A stretch of DNA of 64,000 bases, taken from NCBI GenBank assembly GCA_025331565.1, contig JAFREQ010000037.1, forward strand, positions 1,984,001 through 2,048,000, read 5' to 3'. Position 1 is the first letter of the stretch. Each line of letters starts with the position of its first letter. The notes under the pieces were generated by a model. The model made no database searches. It was not told where the DNA came from and saw only the letters and a program-made list of their open reading frames with translations. Source of the DNA: Holacanthus passer. Its lineage: Eukaryota > Chordata > Actinopteri > Pomacanthidae. A program made the translations under genes and the position numbers. Below are positions 46,420-57,626 of the stretch, in pieces.

Positions 46420-47150
46420 TTTTAAGAAATTTTAAATGAAATTGACATTGTTCTTATTTTCTACTCTTTGTCATGAATTGTATTAGCAAATATATAACAC
46501 TTAACTCACTAACTCAAGTGCAAAATCCAGGAACACTGGCAACAATAACAGGAATTAAGAAAAAAATTTAAGAAAAACTGAATTCTCATCCAGGATCTAA
46601 AGAGTAATTTAATAATAATATAATAATAAACAAAATATAAAATGTGGGGTTTTTTTCCAAAAGAAAAGCATTCATGTTTTCCCACAATAGCTTCATCTTC
46701 ATGCAAACTAATCATGGGGCAAAAGAAATCTATATATGTATCAAAATTAAGTTAAGTATGTATAATGTAAATATAAGTAAATATTTCCAAATAATTATTG
46801 TCTCTGCATTGCGCTTTTTAACAATCATAGCTATAGGTTTTGTCTGTGGTAGTATTCTTATATTCCATATACATTTTGTCTATGTTATAATCTAAAATAT
46901 TATGACATAATAAACTAGAATTTTTAGTATAATAATAATAATAATAATGATCTGTATTGATACAGCACATCTAATAAAAAATTAAGCACTAAATTATGAG
47001 AAAATAAATGACAATTATATACTATATAATATTTACTTTACTACTATTACTAATAATAACAATAATTGTATTAATAATCTGTGTTTATTTAGCACATTAA
47101 ATAGAATAAATGCACTAAAATGCACTTTAGAAATGAAGATTTATTTAAGA
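46420..47150. repeat. AT-rich block with (AAT)n and two retroelement-tail-like fragments
   Basis: AAT arrays at about 46606-46628 and 46929-46948. Two segments (46940-46992 and 47060-47140) have ATAAT...TTTATTTAGCACATTAA-type sequence, like the tails of a common fish repeat (TTTATATAGCAC...). This is the most AT-rich stretch of the window. Confidence 0.5.
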
Positions 47151-47689
47151 GACAAATGAAAAGAATTTGGTGGCACGCTTGCAGACACAAAACACATACA
47201 GCAGTATTTGTATTTTACTCTGCAGGCACAAGTAGGTAAATAATACAGGCACAAGTAGATAAATAATAGATTTCTGTTTGTTTGCATCTCTGAGTTTTTA
47301 ATTGTTTCATCATTTTACCTTGAAATCTAAAAGCACAAAAAAAAGATATTTTTTAAAAAGCTATTCATTCAACAATTAGTCCGCAGTCACAGTCAAAAAG
47401 TGTAGCAAGGTAACTTGACCCCTACCCCCCATTGAGTTCGTCACCTCAACTTCCCTATTTAACTTTGCCTGTATGACTGTGTGTCAGTGTTTGCTTTCAG
47501 TAAAAACAGTATTTCCATAAAGAAGCCGTGAAGTGAAATTCCCATCTGTGCTTTTTTTTTCACTCTCTTCTCATTCAGCTGACTTTTGCTCACTTTTCCT
47601 CCTTTCATCCTGTATTTGGCTGAACACACACTCACAGCCTCACACACACACATAAGACACACCCACATCTAGCCGGCTCCCCTCTGCTC
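47151..47689. other. Intergenic with a 24-bp tandem duplication
   Basis: AGGCACAAGTAGGTAAATAA and a near copy stand in tandem at 47224-47270. The rest is AT-rich with no gene. Confidence 0.65.
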
Positions 47690-47830
47690 TGCTTTAAAGC
47701 ATTGCCTATCCAAACAGGAAAGTGGCCTCTGCCCCGGCAGCAGTGGAGGGCACAGCAGTGGAGATTTCATTAGTCACAGCTAACAGGCTAATTATCCGCT
47801 TCAGCACACCTGTAAAACTTAACTGTGTGT
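47690..47830. promoter_or_regulatory. Candidate conserved non-coding block
   Basis: Complex sequence with TCATTAGTCACAGCTAACAG, GGCTAATTATCCGC (paired-type/OTX-like) and CACACCTGT. It lies in lower-complexity surroundings. Inference only. Confidence 0.25.
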
Positions 47831-48979
47831 CAATCTCACACAATCACAGACACTGCATATAGGTGTGTGTGGGTGGGTTTGTGGACATGTGGGTCTGTGG
47901 GCGGGTGTGTAACAAACCCGTCGGTTTCTGTGTTAATATGTGAACTGTGTGTCAGTCAGGCCTCTGTGGGCATGTGAGCATTTTATGTGCAATAGTAAGA
48001 CTGGCAATCAAAGCCACAGGTTATTAATTTATTTTAAAATGTAAAGGAAATCCTAAACCGTGAATTTGTAACTAAACAGCCACCAGCGTCTAAAAATGTC
48101 AGCCACTACTGTTAACTGCTCCATTGCTGTTTTTTTCACTTTTTTCATTTTATGGTATGAAACTTGGTTTCACGACAGTTGGAAAGTGTTTTGTCACACC
48201 AAGAAAAAGGTCCAATGAGGGAGCAGCACTGTAAACTGGACATCTCCTTTAATGTGTTCTTAACAGCCATTAGCTTAGTGTTAAGAGAAGATGACAAGGA
48301 TAAAGTGTTGAACATTATTAGGAGGGACTGTCCTTGTCACCCATCAACGCTGAACCCAAATGCAGACGATGGACAAGCAGGTTAAGTGAAAACACAAATC
48401 TGGCTTTAAGGCCTCTTCATACATCCATGACACAGACAGAGAGCAGAGGAGAGAGATGAGGACAGTGGTGTAACCTGGTGACTATGTCTGTGAGTCCCGC
48501 CTTCACACCCTGCACGCTGTTATTGGCAGGGGGCTACATACCCACTGCCCAAAGGTTGATGCCCAGAAATGTCCAGAGCACAGCAAAATACAGAAATATA
48601 AATACAGAGGACAGGGTTTCTGTAGATAGAAACAACACTACACACACCTCGTGTGGGTCAGTTCAGTTGTTTTTCAGGAAAATCCTGCATAGTATACCGT
48701 TAAGGTAGGCATGTGAGATTCCTTTTACACTGCCAGTCTGGCTAGACCACATGTGACACTCTTGATTGAAGAAGAGGAGGAGAAGAAGAGAAAAAGATTG
48801 CAATGATCAAATGCCCCGTTTGAGGGTTTAGGGTTTCCGTGTTTAAAACAGCCTAAAATAGAAAGATGAAGGAGAGCGGGGGCTGCTGATGTGCTCAAGA
48901 GTCTTTGAGGTTGAGGGAATTTCTCACCATTACTGCAAGTGCCAAAACCCCGCATCCTGCCCCATGAATAGAGCTGGAG

Positions 48980-49018
<39 letters not shown>

Positions 49019-51969
49019 CAGACACCGGTACCCCCTGCCCGGCCGCCTCTTTGTAGCCATGTTGTGATTGTATCAGATGTGGAGTGATAGAGGTTAGGAG
49101 TATGGGGGTGTTGGTAGAGGTATGTGTGAATTTGTAATGTGCTTATGCTGGGACCGCAAAGACAGGAGATAGGGGCACCAAAGTTGTGTTGCACTCCCAC
49201 ACACTCGCTCAAACACACATGCACACTAACACGCTGTAGGGAGTGGAACTCTAGCTCCCTGAACTCCTTTCATCCTACTGAAGGTGGAAGTGAGTGCAGA
49301 GGTTTCCTGGAGTCACAGCGAGATTCAGCACTCTCTATATCCTCTGCAGAACTACTGCCTGCTGACAACCAGTGTGTGTGTGTCTTCACGTGGTTCAAAG
49401 ACTCTGAGTGTACAATGTCGAGGTGAGCTATCAGTGTGTGATCTCTGAGGCTTTATGTATAACACATCACAGTTTGAATTATTGCATTAGCCAATATAGC
49501 ACCTTTATTAAGGTGGCTCTGCGGAAGCGAGGGTGGACAACAGGCAGGGGTTTCAAAGATCAGCTTTGCTCTACTGTACATTTCACGGCGCTGATATTAA
49601 GTCAATATTTTACTTATTCTGGATCCTGATGTTCCTCTGAATTACAAGACTACAGCTGCAGGGCCTTTTAAGATCATACCGTTGAGTCTCCATGTGTGGT
49701 GGTGGCCGAGGTCCTGGAAGGTCACCAGAAGCTAAAGAAGGAGCAGCAAATGGTGTCACTTCCCTTAACACCAGGTTAGAGGTCAAAGGGGAGGCACACT
49801 GGACCACTGGACTGGACTAAGACAACATACCTACAGCACACTGCAGTGCTACATAAAAGCTATGCTAGTTTGTAACACTGATTCTCTTTTACAAAAGTGA
49901 TGATTGTTTATTTTCTTTTTGTTTTGTCATTTTTGGATTCTTTTCACAAATTCTTTGTTCAGTTTATAAAGAGATAGCTATACACATATTTTTAATGTAA
50001 ACCATTTGTAGATATTTATATAATCATTGGGTAATAATTTGCTGTATACTTCATAAGATCAAGTCTAGTTGCAGTCGAGCTTAAGGTGCTTTCTTAAACT
50101 TTAATCACATAGAGTTGAAATCATATTACCATGATGAATTGGACCAGTAAAAGAAGTCAAGTTCAATCAATTTCAATTGATGCACAGTTAAGTCAAATGG
50201 GTTGTTCATTTGACTTCAGCTACCACTGCAGCTCCTCAAGCCTCCAAAATCATTAGCCTTCATCCTATTGTTCAAATTCCTCCCTCATCGTATTTTTTCC
50301 CCATTTAGGTTGGTTAGGAGAGCGAATGAGCAAAATCATTTGAAAAGAAAGCTTGTGATACACCACTTTTTTGTCTCCATCTTACCAAAGGCTTTCTTTT
50401 ATCCCTTAAATCCACTCCGTCTCATAAGCTTGACAGGCAGACTTGCTGACTGTGGTGATTTTGTGTGTGCAGTGGACCATGACACACCCATAGCCACATA
50501 TACAATACGCACTTACCATATGGGTGTGCCTCTAAAGCTGGGGGCACGCTACACGACTGATCTCCTGACTGAATTTTAACAACATTTATCGCTGTTGTTC
50601 ACTGGAGATTTTTCACTCATGACGTGACACAGACGATGTCACACACTAAACAAATCTTCACCTACATTTTGCCACGAGGGATCTCCATACCAAACTGTCT
50701 CATGAAAAAAGAACTTGACATTGTGCTCTGTGGAGCTTGAGAAGGATGAGTGTGGGGAAAAAAATTCACATGGTGCTACACACTGAATTTGGAGGGGCAG
50801 ATGCAGGCACGGAGCGTTAATTTGATTCAAGTTTGATTTAGTGTGTTATGACGTAGTTACAAAAGAATTTTTGCCAAATATAGTCAAAGGAGCAAGCTAT
50901 AAACTTTTTAAGCCATCATTGAAGTCTACACTGGGTGAGTATTTGATAATATGAAGATTTTGGGTGGTGTGCTGCTTTAAGGCACATGCACATTGGTTTC
51001 ACCAGTCCTCCCTGTCAGTGTATTTCAGTATTTGTTCTCCATGCTGCTGCTGTTGTGCTACAACGTACAAGAGGAAATAGCATTAGAAATAGTCTCACCG
51101 AGATGCTACAAATTAATTATTTTTGACGCAGTAACACACAGGCTCATTGAGAGTCAAAGTCACTAAAATCACTTCCTGTCTAGACGCCATTCCACTAGCT
51201 TCTGTAATTCAACACAATCCCTTGTGGAGGGTTTTATTCATCAATCCTGAAAAAGTGAAACATGCTCTTGTTTTTTCACTTTCTATATTCTAAGTTGAAA
51301 CCTTTGTGATTTTAATAAAGTTTAACATGAATAATTAGTTGCATTCAAATAAATCCACTACAGCTCTGCTTACATTTTTTCAACACACCAGAGCACATAA
51401 CTTTGTAACTGTTCCTCCCCTTTATTCATACTATTCATAATAACACTCTCTTCAAGTCACATCTTTGCCACTTTTTAACTTTAGTTTCCATAAAAAAAAT
51501 GTTTACGCTGTTTAGGCCTCCCTGTCTATTGTCGTAGCTCGCCACTCAACTAACCTTTATTAAAATAAACATTACTACATCATTCTTTTAAATTCACCAT
51601 ACCTGCAGTCCAGACAAGTGGATTAAACTGCTTGAAACACTGTTGAGTAATGTTAATGTGCATTCCAGCACTTGATTTTTAGTATTTTTAATTTTAGTAG
51701 TTAACTACAAATTTCTATTTTGAATAGGTATTGCAAGTTTTCAGTTTCATTTCAGTTCTCCATCTTGACTATCTTTGTACCCATGCCACTAACCCCTGGA
51801 GTGGCGGACACGATGGTCGCACAGGACGCTGACAGGCACACACACACCAAGATCAGATGATTTCCTGCTGCTCAGTGTGGTCGTGGCAGCGTGAGGGTAC
51901 CTCCTGGCACAGAGCCTTAGCTGGACAGCACGACGGGGTAAGAGGAGAGTGCTTACACACTTGCACCCC
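47831..51969. other. Intergenic, no gene seen
   Basis: AT-rich with a CA microsatellite at 48983-49010. A motif GGGGGCACGCTACACGACT at about 50540 recalls a vertebrate DNA-transposon end but is too short to call. No gene is supported. Confidence 0.6.
48983..49010. repeat. (CA)n microsatellite
   Basis: A perfect run of about 14 units. Confidence 0.95.
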
Positions 51970-52026
51970 CCACACTCACTCACACTCACACACTCTCACT
52001 CACACTCACACACTCTCTCACACACA

Positions 52027-52089
<63 letters not shown>
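51970..52089. repeat. Compound (CACTCA)/(CT)/(CA)n microsatellite
   Basis: CACTCA-type hexamer variants pass into CT runs and then about 26 CA units. This is the largest array in the window, with long trivial open frames on both strands. Confidence 0.95.
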
Positions 52090-52092
<3 letters not shown>

Positions 52093-53669
52093 CCAGTCTG
52101 GCTCCTGTCCCCCTCTGCTTCTCCATATAATATATCAAAGCATCTCTGTGTGTCTATGAATCTCAGAGAATCCGCCCTCACTTCCTCAGCCGACATACTC
52201 TCTTTATCTCTCTCTCTCTCACACATGTGCACACACCACGCATGGTGATGAAGGATGGTACCTCTCCTCTCTCCGGTCTCCAACTGATGTACACACACAC
52301 CATTCCTGACAAAACACCTGCAATAACACCACAAACACATATACACACACTGGCATACACACACGGTGGCCAGAGTCACTGCATGCTGCTGTGCCAAGAT
52401 CATCAGAAACTCACCACAACTGAACTGTTGTGTTAGACATGACTGTGGTACCGTTATGCTAATAAAAGAAAAAGATACGTCTTTGTTACGTCTTTGTCTT
52501 TAATGACATTTCAACCAAGGTCCTCCTCATCGGGCTATCACTAAATAAACTCCCATCACATCATAGCTGTGGGTTTGTAGGTTTTCGAGCAAGATACCAC
52601 GTCAGCAACATTACGGTCACGGAAAAGTCCTTCTTAATTGCTTTTATGAGCGTACATTATTAATTTGACCTTATTTTGACTTGTTCCTTAACATGATTGT
52701 TCTCTCTGCCAGATACAATGCTTCAGAGGGTAAGACTGAGCTGGAGGACACAGTGGAACAAATGGCTTGAACCCGGCCAGCAAAACGAGAGAAGGCGAGA
52801 GACAGAGGGGAAAAAAAGACAAAGTGTGTACAGAGTGATTCAGCTCTCTGCATGTTTGTGCACATTTAAGCAGGAGTGAGTAAAGACGCCTATCTATGAT
52901 AATACAGTCTATCTCTGTTCACTTCCTGGTCAGGAGGAGTAGGAAGAGGAGCTGGAGGAATAAAACGATAAGAGAAAAAACAGTAGAGCCATTCATAGAG
53001 CATGTTCCTTAGGGGATGTGGTGCTTTATACAGAGAGGAACAGTGTGTGTGTGCTTGAGAAAGAGGCAGCAAAAAGAGCTTCAGGAGCAAAAAAAAATCA
53101 TAGAATAGGTACGAATGCAATATATCAAAAAAAATGCAAGCCTGTTTGATCTATATGTAGATACAAATACAGTGTACAGTGTGCCATGCGTGTGGTCTCG
53201 TCCTCTCATCCTGTTTAGGAAGGAGAGAGAGACCCCTGTTTCCTTTGGCTCTGAACCCTCTGTTGTGACTACATTACAGCCCCTTCATCACCACCCCCAA
53301 CTCCATATGTCTCCCATAGTAAACCTTCTCCACAGGCCCAACACCAGAGTCCATATGAACAGGGTTCAAACCCTTGGCTTTCAGTATTCACCTCACTAGC
53401 TTTTGATTAAACTCTTTAAGGTTTTGGAAAACGTGACAAACATGGTGCGACTTTTCTATTATTTTATCTGTCGGACAGATCAGATGACTATGCAAATGTA
53501 CACTGCAATGTTAGGGGAAGCTGGAGGTTTTTTTACACTGGCAATACATCACATTTACACTACACTGTAATTCCACAAATTTGCTAAACACTGACTTTTG
53601 CGCTCTGCTTTCCGCATTTCCCTGGCACCCAAGGTTTAGTGAAGATTTATTAAACACCACAGCATGTAT
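52090..53669. other. Intergenic, no gene seen
   Basis: Short CA-rich and GA-rich patches, otherwise AT-rich. Nothing is recognised. Confidence 0.6.
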
Positions 53670-54062
53670 TTAAAGAAGTAGTTCAATGTTTTGGAAACTA
53701 TTTCTTTGTGAACAACAGCCAGGAGCAGTGACCTCCTGGAGGTTTGTCATCACAGTCACGCTGAAAGGCAATCAGCACTAAAGCTGGAGACTCAAGAGAG
53801 CGTTACAGTCCAAAACTTCCTCTAAATAACTAATTGTGATATAAAAATAAACAAGATGCCACATATTATTAGTAAGGTTTAAAAATGCTGGTAGGTGCAG
53901 TTTTGGACCTTTGAAAGTCAGGCAAGCCGCCAGTTTTATGCACATCTAAGCTAATTGACTTTAGCGTCATACTTTGCACACAGACGTGAATGGTATCAGT
54001 TTTCTAATTTAAGTCTTAGAAAGTGAGAAAGGTTGTTCCCAAAATGTTTAAGCTATTTTCCT
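53670..54062. mobile_element. Teleost MITE-like repeat (AGTTCAA...TTTTGG ends)
   Basis: The left end AAGTAGTTCAATGTTTTGGA and right end CCCAAAATGTTTAAGCTATT read as inverted copies. The interior keeps CAGGAGCAGTGACCTCCTGG, AAAATGCTGGTAGGTGCAG and CAGTTTTATGCACATCTAAG in the order of a family I know from many fish genomes. It is non-coding and probably a non-autonomous DNA transposon. The copy is near full length. Confidence 0.75.
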
Positions 54063-55839
54063 AAACAAAAAGGCTTTTTAATGCACAATTACATCTTTAT
54101 CAACATGTCAAACTAATAGAATATACATACAGGCAGTAAGAGAAAGAGAGGAAACCTGGAGTGAATTTCTTCATGTTTACCCAAAATATACAGAGCCAAA
54201 TTCCCTCCATCCCAGCCGAGCGCTGACAAATCCGCCAACCGCTTATCAAATTAAACCCCCATTAGCAGCATAAACACACAGGCTCACACACTCGCACAAA
54301 CAACCCATTACCAGCACAAACATGCTCGCGTCTCCCACATGTTGAGCCACCTTTCCTTGCACAGAGTGTGTCACAGGCTCTTCAAATATTCCTTCACACC
54401 AAACTAGACATGTCTCCACATCCAGGTAAACTGCTTTGTATGTCGCCAGCTGCCCCATACAGTGTGTGCTCCTGACCTGTGCCGCCAACTGTCAGCGCCT
54501 GTCACACTGTGTGTCCGGAAGCATGCGCAGATTTAGCCCCATAACGTCACACCTGATGAGACACGGCACCCTGCAGAGTCCACAGTCTAATTCTTTCCAT
54601 GCGCGCTTGTTAACATGTAGGATTTTCTTTGCAGCCGCCATAAAGCAGAGTGTGCAGGTAACACAATCTCATGAAACTTCACTCTGTCTGGCAGCTGCTA
54701 GAGGGATTTACCTCATAATGTAGTAATGTAAACCCCAAAAGAAAGACATCGCCGTAAAAAGGACAATTTCATCTGTCTTCCTTCCTCTTCCTGTGTGGCC
54801 CTTAGGGGATGCCTGGCCGGTAGTGGAGGGTGAGAGATTGGGGGAAGCGGAGAGTAAATGGAACACTTAATATGCACTCCATCAGCATAAACCAATCATC
54901 AGATGATTTTCAGGTAGACAGCGGTGTTTGGATGAACATGACGAGGTGTGTTTATGGGCCATGTCCTCGGAACGGATACAAGAGGAGTTTAGAAAAACCC
55001 AGGAGTCAGCAGTGACGTCCAAGTGGTAAAAGGGCGGCCAAGAGCCAAACTCAGGACATATTGCACGTAAAAGAGGAAGGGGCAAAAATAATCCGGTGAA
55101 GACAGTCTATGCATCATTAAACAATGCTGCTGATTCTCCCTCAACACATTTCACACAACTCAGCCATATAGTTTAGCTCAATTACACCGACATGAAATGA
55201 TTCCCTCAATCAAATATAATAGAAATCACATCAGGAATATCTGTTTTCCACACTTCCCTCTTATTTAAATAATACAAGCAAGAAGGGCCATGTCTCTAAG
55301 TCTTTGTAAATGTATTAACAGGTTGCCAGAACTTCTTTCACACATCATCAGGAGAATGAGTTATTTTGGAGACCTGTAGGAACAGACGTAACTCATGCAA
55401 CTGCCTCACTCTTTTACTCAGCATTTGGTCGTTTTGTAAAAAGTTTATAGTCGTTTGCTGAAACATGCTGAAGAGCCATATTGCTGCTGGTGAAACGATT
55501 TCAGAAAGCAGACCCACAATGTTTTAAGTGAAATTACATTACTCAACTTTTCTTCCTTAGTTAACTATGCTTGGTCATAAAAAGTGGATCAAGAAGCCAT
55601 TTTCCTTGTTTGTGTGTTCCATAGAGATGCAGTCAGTGACTTTTAAATGTTTGCCCTGAGATGAATACAAACTGAAAATATAGAGCTCTGCCTCCTCCTC
55701 TTCCTCCTCCTCCTCCTCCTCTGGAATTCTACTCTCTCTCTATTCTAATAAATCTGAAGGGGCCTCTTCCACTTTTACAGGAACAGCAACTCATTAAATG
55801 GTTGATTTCAGATGGCAGAGTGTGAATGTTTTGAGTTAA
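54063..55839. other. Intergenic, no gene seen
   Basis: AT-rich with complex patches. It includes a T-box half site TCACACCT at 54547-54554 and a TCC repeat at 55691-55721. No gene is supported. Confidence 0.6.
55691..55721. repeat. (TCC)n trinucleotide repeat
   Basis: A TCC/TTC run of about ten units. Confidence 0.9.
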
Positions 55840-56060
55840 CTTTATTGATCTGTGAGCGGGTCTGCGGGCCAGAGAGAAACTGCTGTCCCCTCCGGCACCT
55901 GGGCAGTAGATTTACACCTCCGCCATTTAAAGACACCTCTAAACCCAGATGGCCATTGGCCCACGCTCTCCTGTGCTGCCCTGGCAGAGACATGTGGTTG
56001 TCTCTCCTTCACACATATTCACAGAAACACAGCAAAAATGGATATTTTATTCACTTACCT
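55840..56060. promoter_or_regulatory. Candidate conserved non-coding block
   Basis: Complex GC-richer sequence with GCCATTTAAAGACACC, CCCAGATGGCCATTGGCC (E-box plus CCAAT-like) and CATGTGGTTGTC. Overlapping open frames (55812-56066 and 55852-56085) lack any family signature. Inference only. Confidence 0.25.
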
Positions 56061-56439
56061 GCATGAATACACCTGTCTCCTCTGAGGACTGTAGTGATGC
56101 GTAACCGTCTGCTAGTCCATGCCTGGTTTACTTCAGCCTCCTTGGAGCTTCAACTCCGGCTGTCTGTAGCACAGAAAGAGGTTGTGTGGCGGTCATACAG
56201 AACAAATTCTAATAAATAAATGAGTCAATTTTTAAATGATTATTTGAGGGGCTTTTCTGTTTTATTAGGCACTATATAGTGAGAAAGATGGACAAGTTGC
56301 AGAGCCCAGGGTAGCTGAAGGACAGGGAGTGTTGATAAATTCCACAGGCCAAATTTTAGCCCATAAACACAAAATTAATGACATGCAACCTAGCTCACTG
56401 GACCACAAGAATAAAGTCAAATGATTTTATTCTTCGATG

Positions 56440-56760
56440 ACATGCTTTTGAAATATGGCAGTGCCTTCTCTGAGCTCTCTGAGTATGAACTCCCGATGAG
56501 AACTCAGGGGAATATGAAGGGCCTGAAAGACGTCAGAGCTCGGCTTAATTAAGGAGTCTTTGGTGTTTCAGATGCTGCAACTCGTATTTGCCCTCCCTTT
56601 GCCGTATCAGCCAGAGAGAGCTTGGTCTGTCTCCTACATATGACATCACTCACTGAGTATGAGCCATTTCCCATAAACCTCTATGGTCCCCAGGGTTTCC
56701 AACCCATGAGATCAGGGAATAGGCAGGGTGATTAAGAAGCAAGGCTGCTTTTTATCAGGA
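56440..56760. promoter_or_regulatory. Candidate conserved non-coding block
   Basis: Complex sequence with GCTCGGCTTAATTAAGGAG, GTTTCAGATGCTGCAACTCG and CATATGACATCACTCACTG (CRE/AP-1-like TGACATCA). It has no frame of note and no repeats. Inference only. Confidence 0.3.
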
Positions 56761-56929
56761 ATAAGTTCAATTTTATCTTGTCAATTTTTGTTTAACTGAC
56801 CAACAGGTCCCTGAAAGAGCCAAACATGCAGGACATTTTGCAACCATTATGTCATTCAAACCTCATCTCTGTGTATCCTATTAATCTGTTTAGATTCTCT
56901 CTTGTGTCTCTCCCTGTATTCGTCTCCCT

Positions 56930-57065
56930 CTCCCCCTCAGGGCTGAAAGCTGTGAGGCTGTAAGGTCCCTCTCTTCCCACAACTGCTCTCAATCGCCCTT
57001 GTGACTGCTCGGCTGTCAATCACTTTAACATCAGACCCACACTGAGCAGATCAAGCCTGCTGGCA
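56930..57065. promoter_or_regulatory. Candidate conserved non-coding block
   Basis: It contains TCAATCGCCCTTGTGACTG and GGCTGTCAATCACTTTAAC with a PBX/MEIS-type TGTCAATCA. It lies near the previous block and may belong to the same element. Inference only. Confidence 0.2.
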
Positions 57066-57590
57066 TACACACACAGTCTCGCACAAAAAACAGGGTTTTG
57101 TAGGGGGAGTGGAGAGATGAAGGGGGTCCTGTCAGCACCTGCTGGGCCTCACCGGAGAATCTGTGGAGACACAGATACACCCACACACACATACACACCG
57201 CAGGGCACTAGTTGTAAAAGGTACCACTTTAATTTTGGTCGTATTTACTCAGCCTCCCCCCAAGTTGCCTCCAACCATGCTGTCCCACAGTGTTGGTATG
57301 AGCCACTCTGCCCTTTAACCGAGGAAAGCACTGGGCAGCTGAGAACCAAAAAGCACACATGTACAGAAATTACAAAGACACATACAGGGGCATGCATGTG
57401 TGACAAGTCAAGGGGAAGTCCAAGACCATACACACATGTACAGACACACTAACATATCAACACACACCTAAAGTCAGGTATTTTCTATGAGCAAGGGAAT
57501 CTTAGAGAAACATACAGACTCAATTCTGGAGGTCCTTTCTTATGAAGGCAAAACCTCTCAATTAATTTCATCTGTTTCTGTCCAAAACCA

Positions 57591-57626
<36 letters not shown>

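Noticed and set aside
48310..48400. CCCAAATGCAGACGATGG-type word as a second copy of the repeat at 11448
   Set aside because: The similarity is limited to a short word; the following sequence does not follow the repeat.
51857..52403. Open frames of 99-135 codons rich in His-Thr or Cys-Val
   Set aside because: Translations of a compound CA/CT microsatellite.
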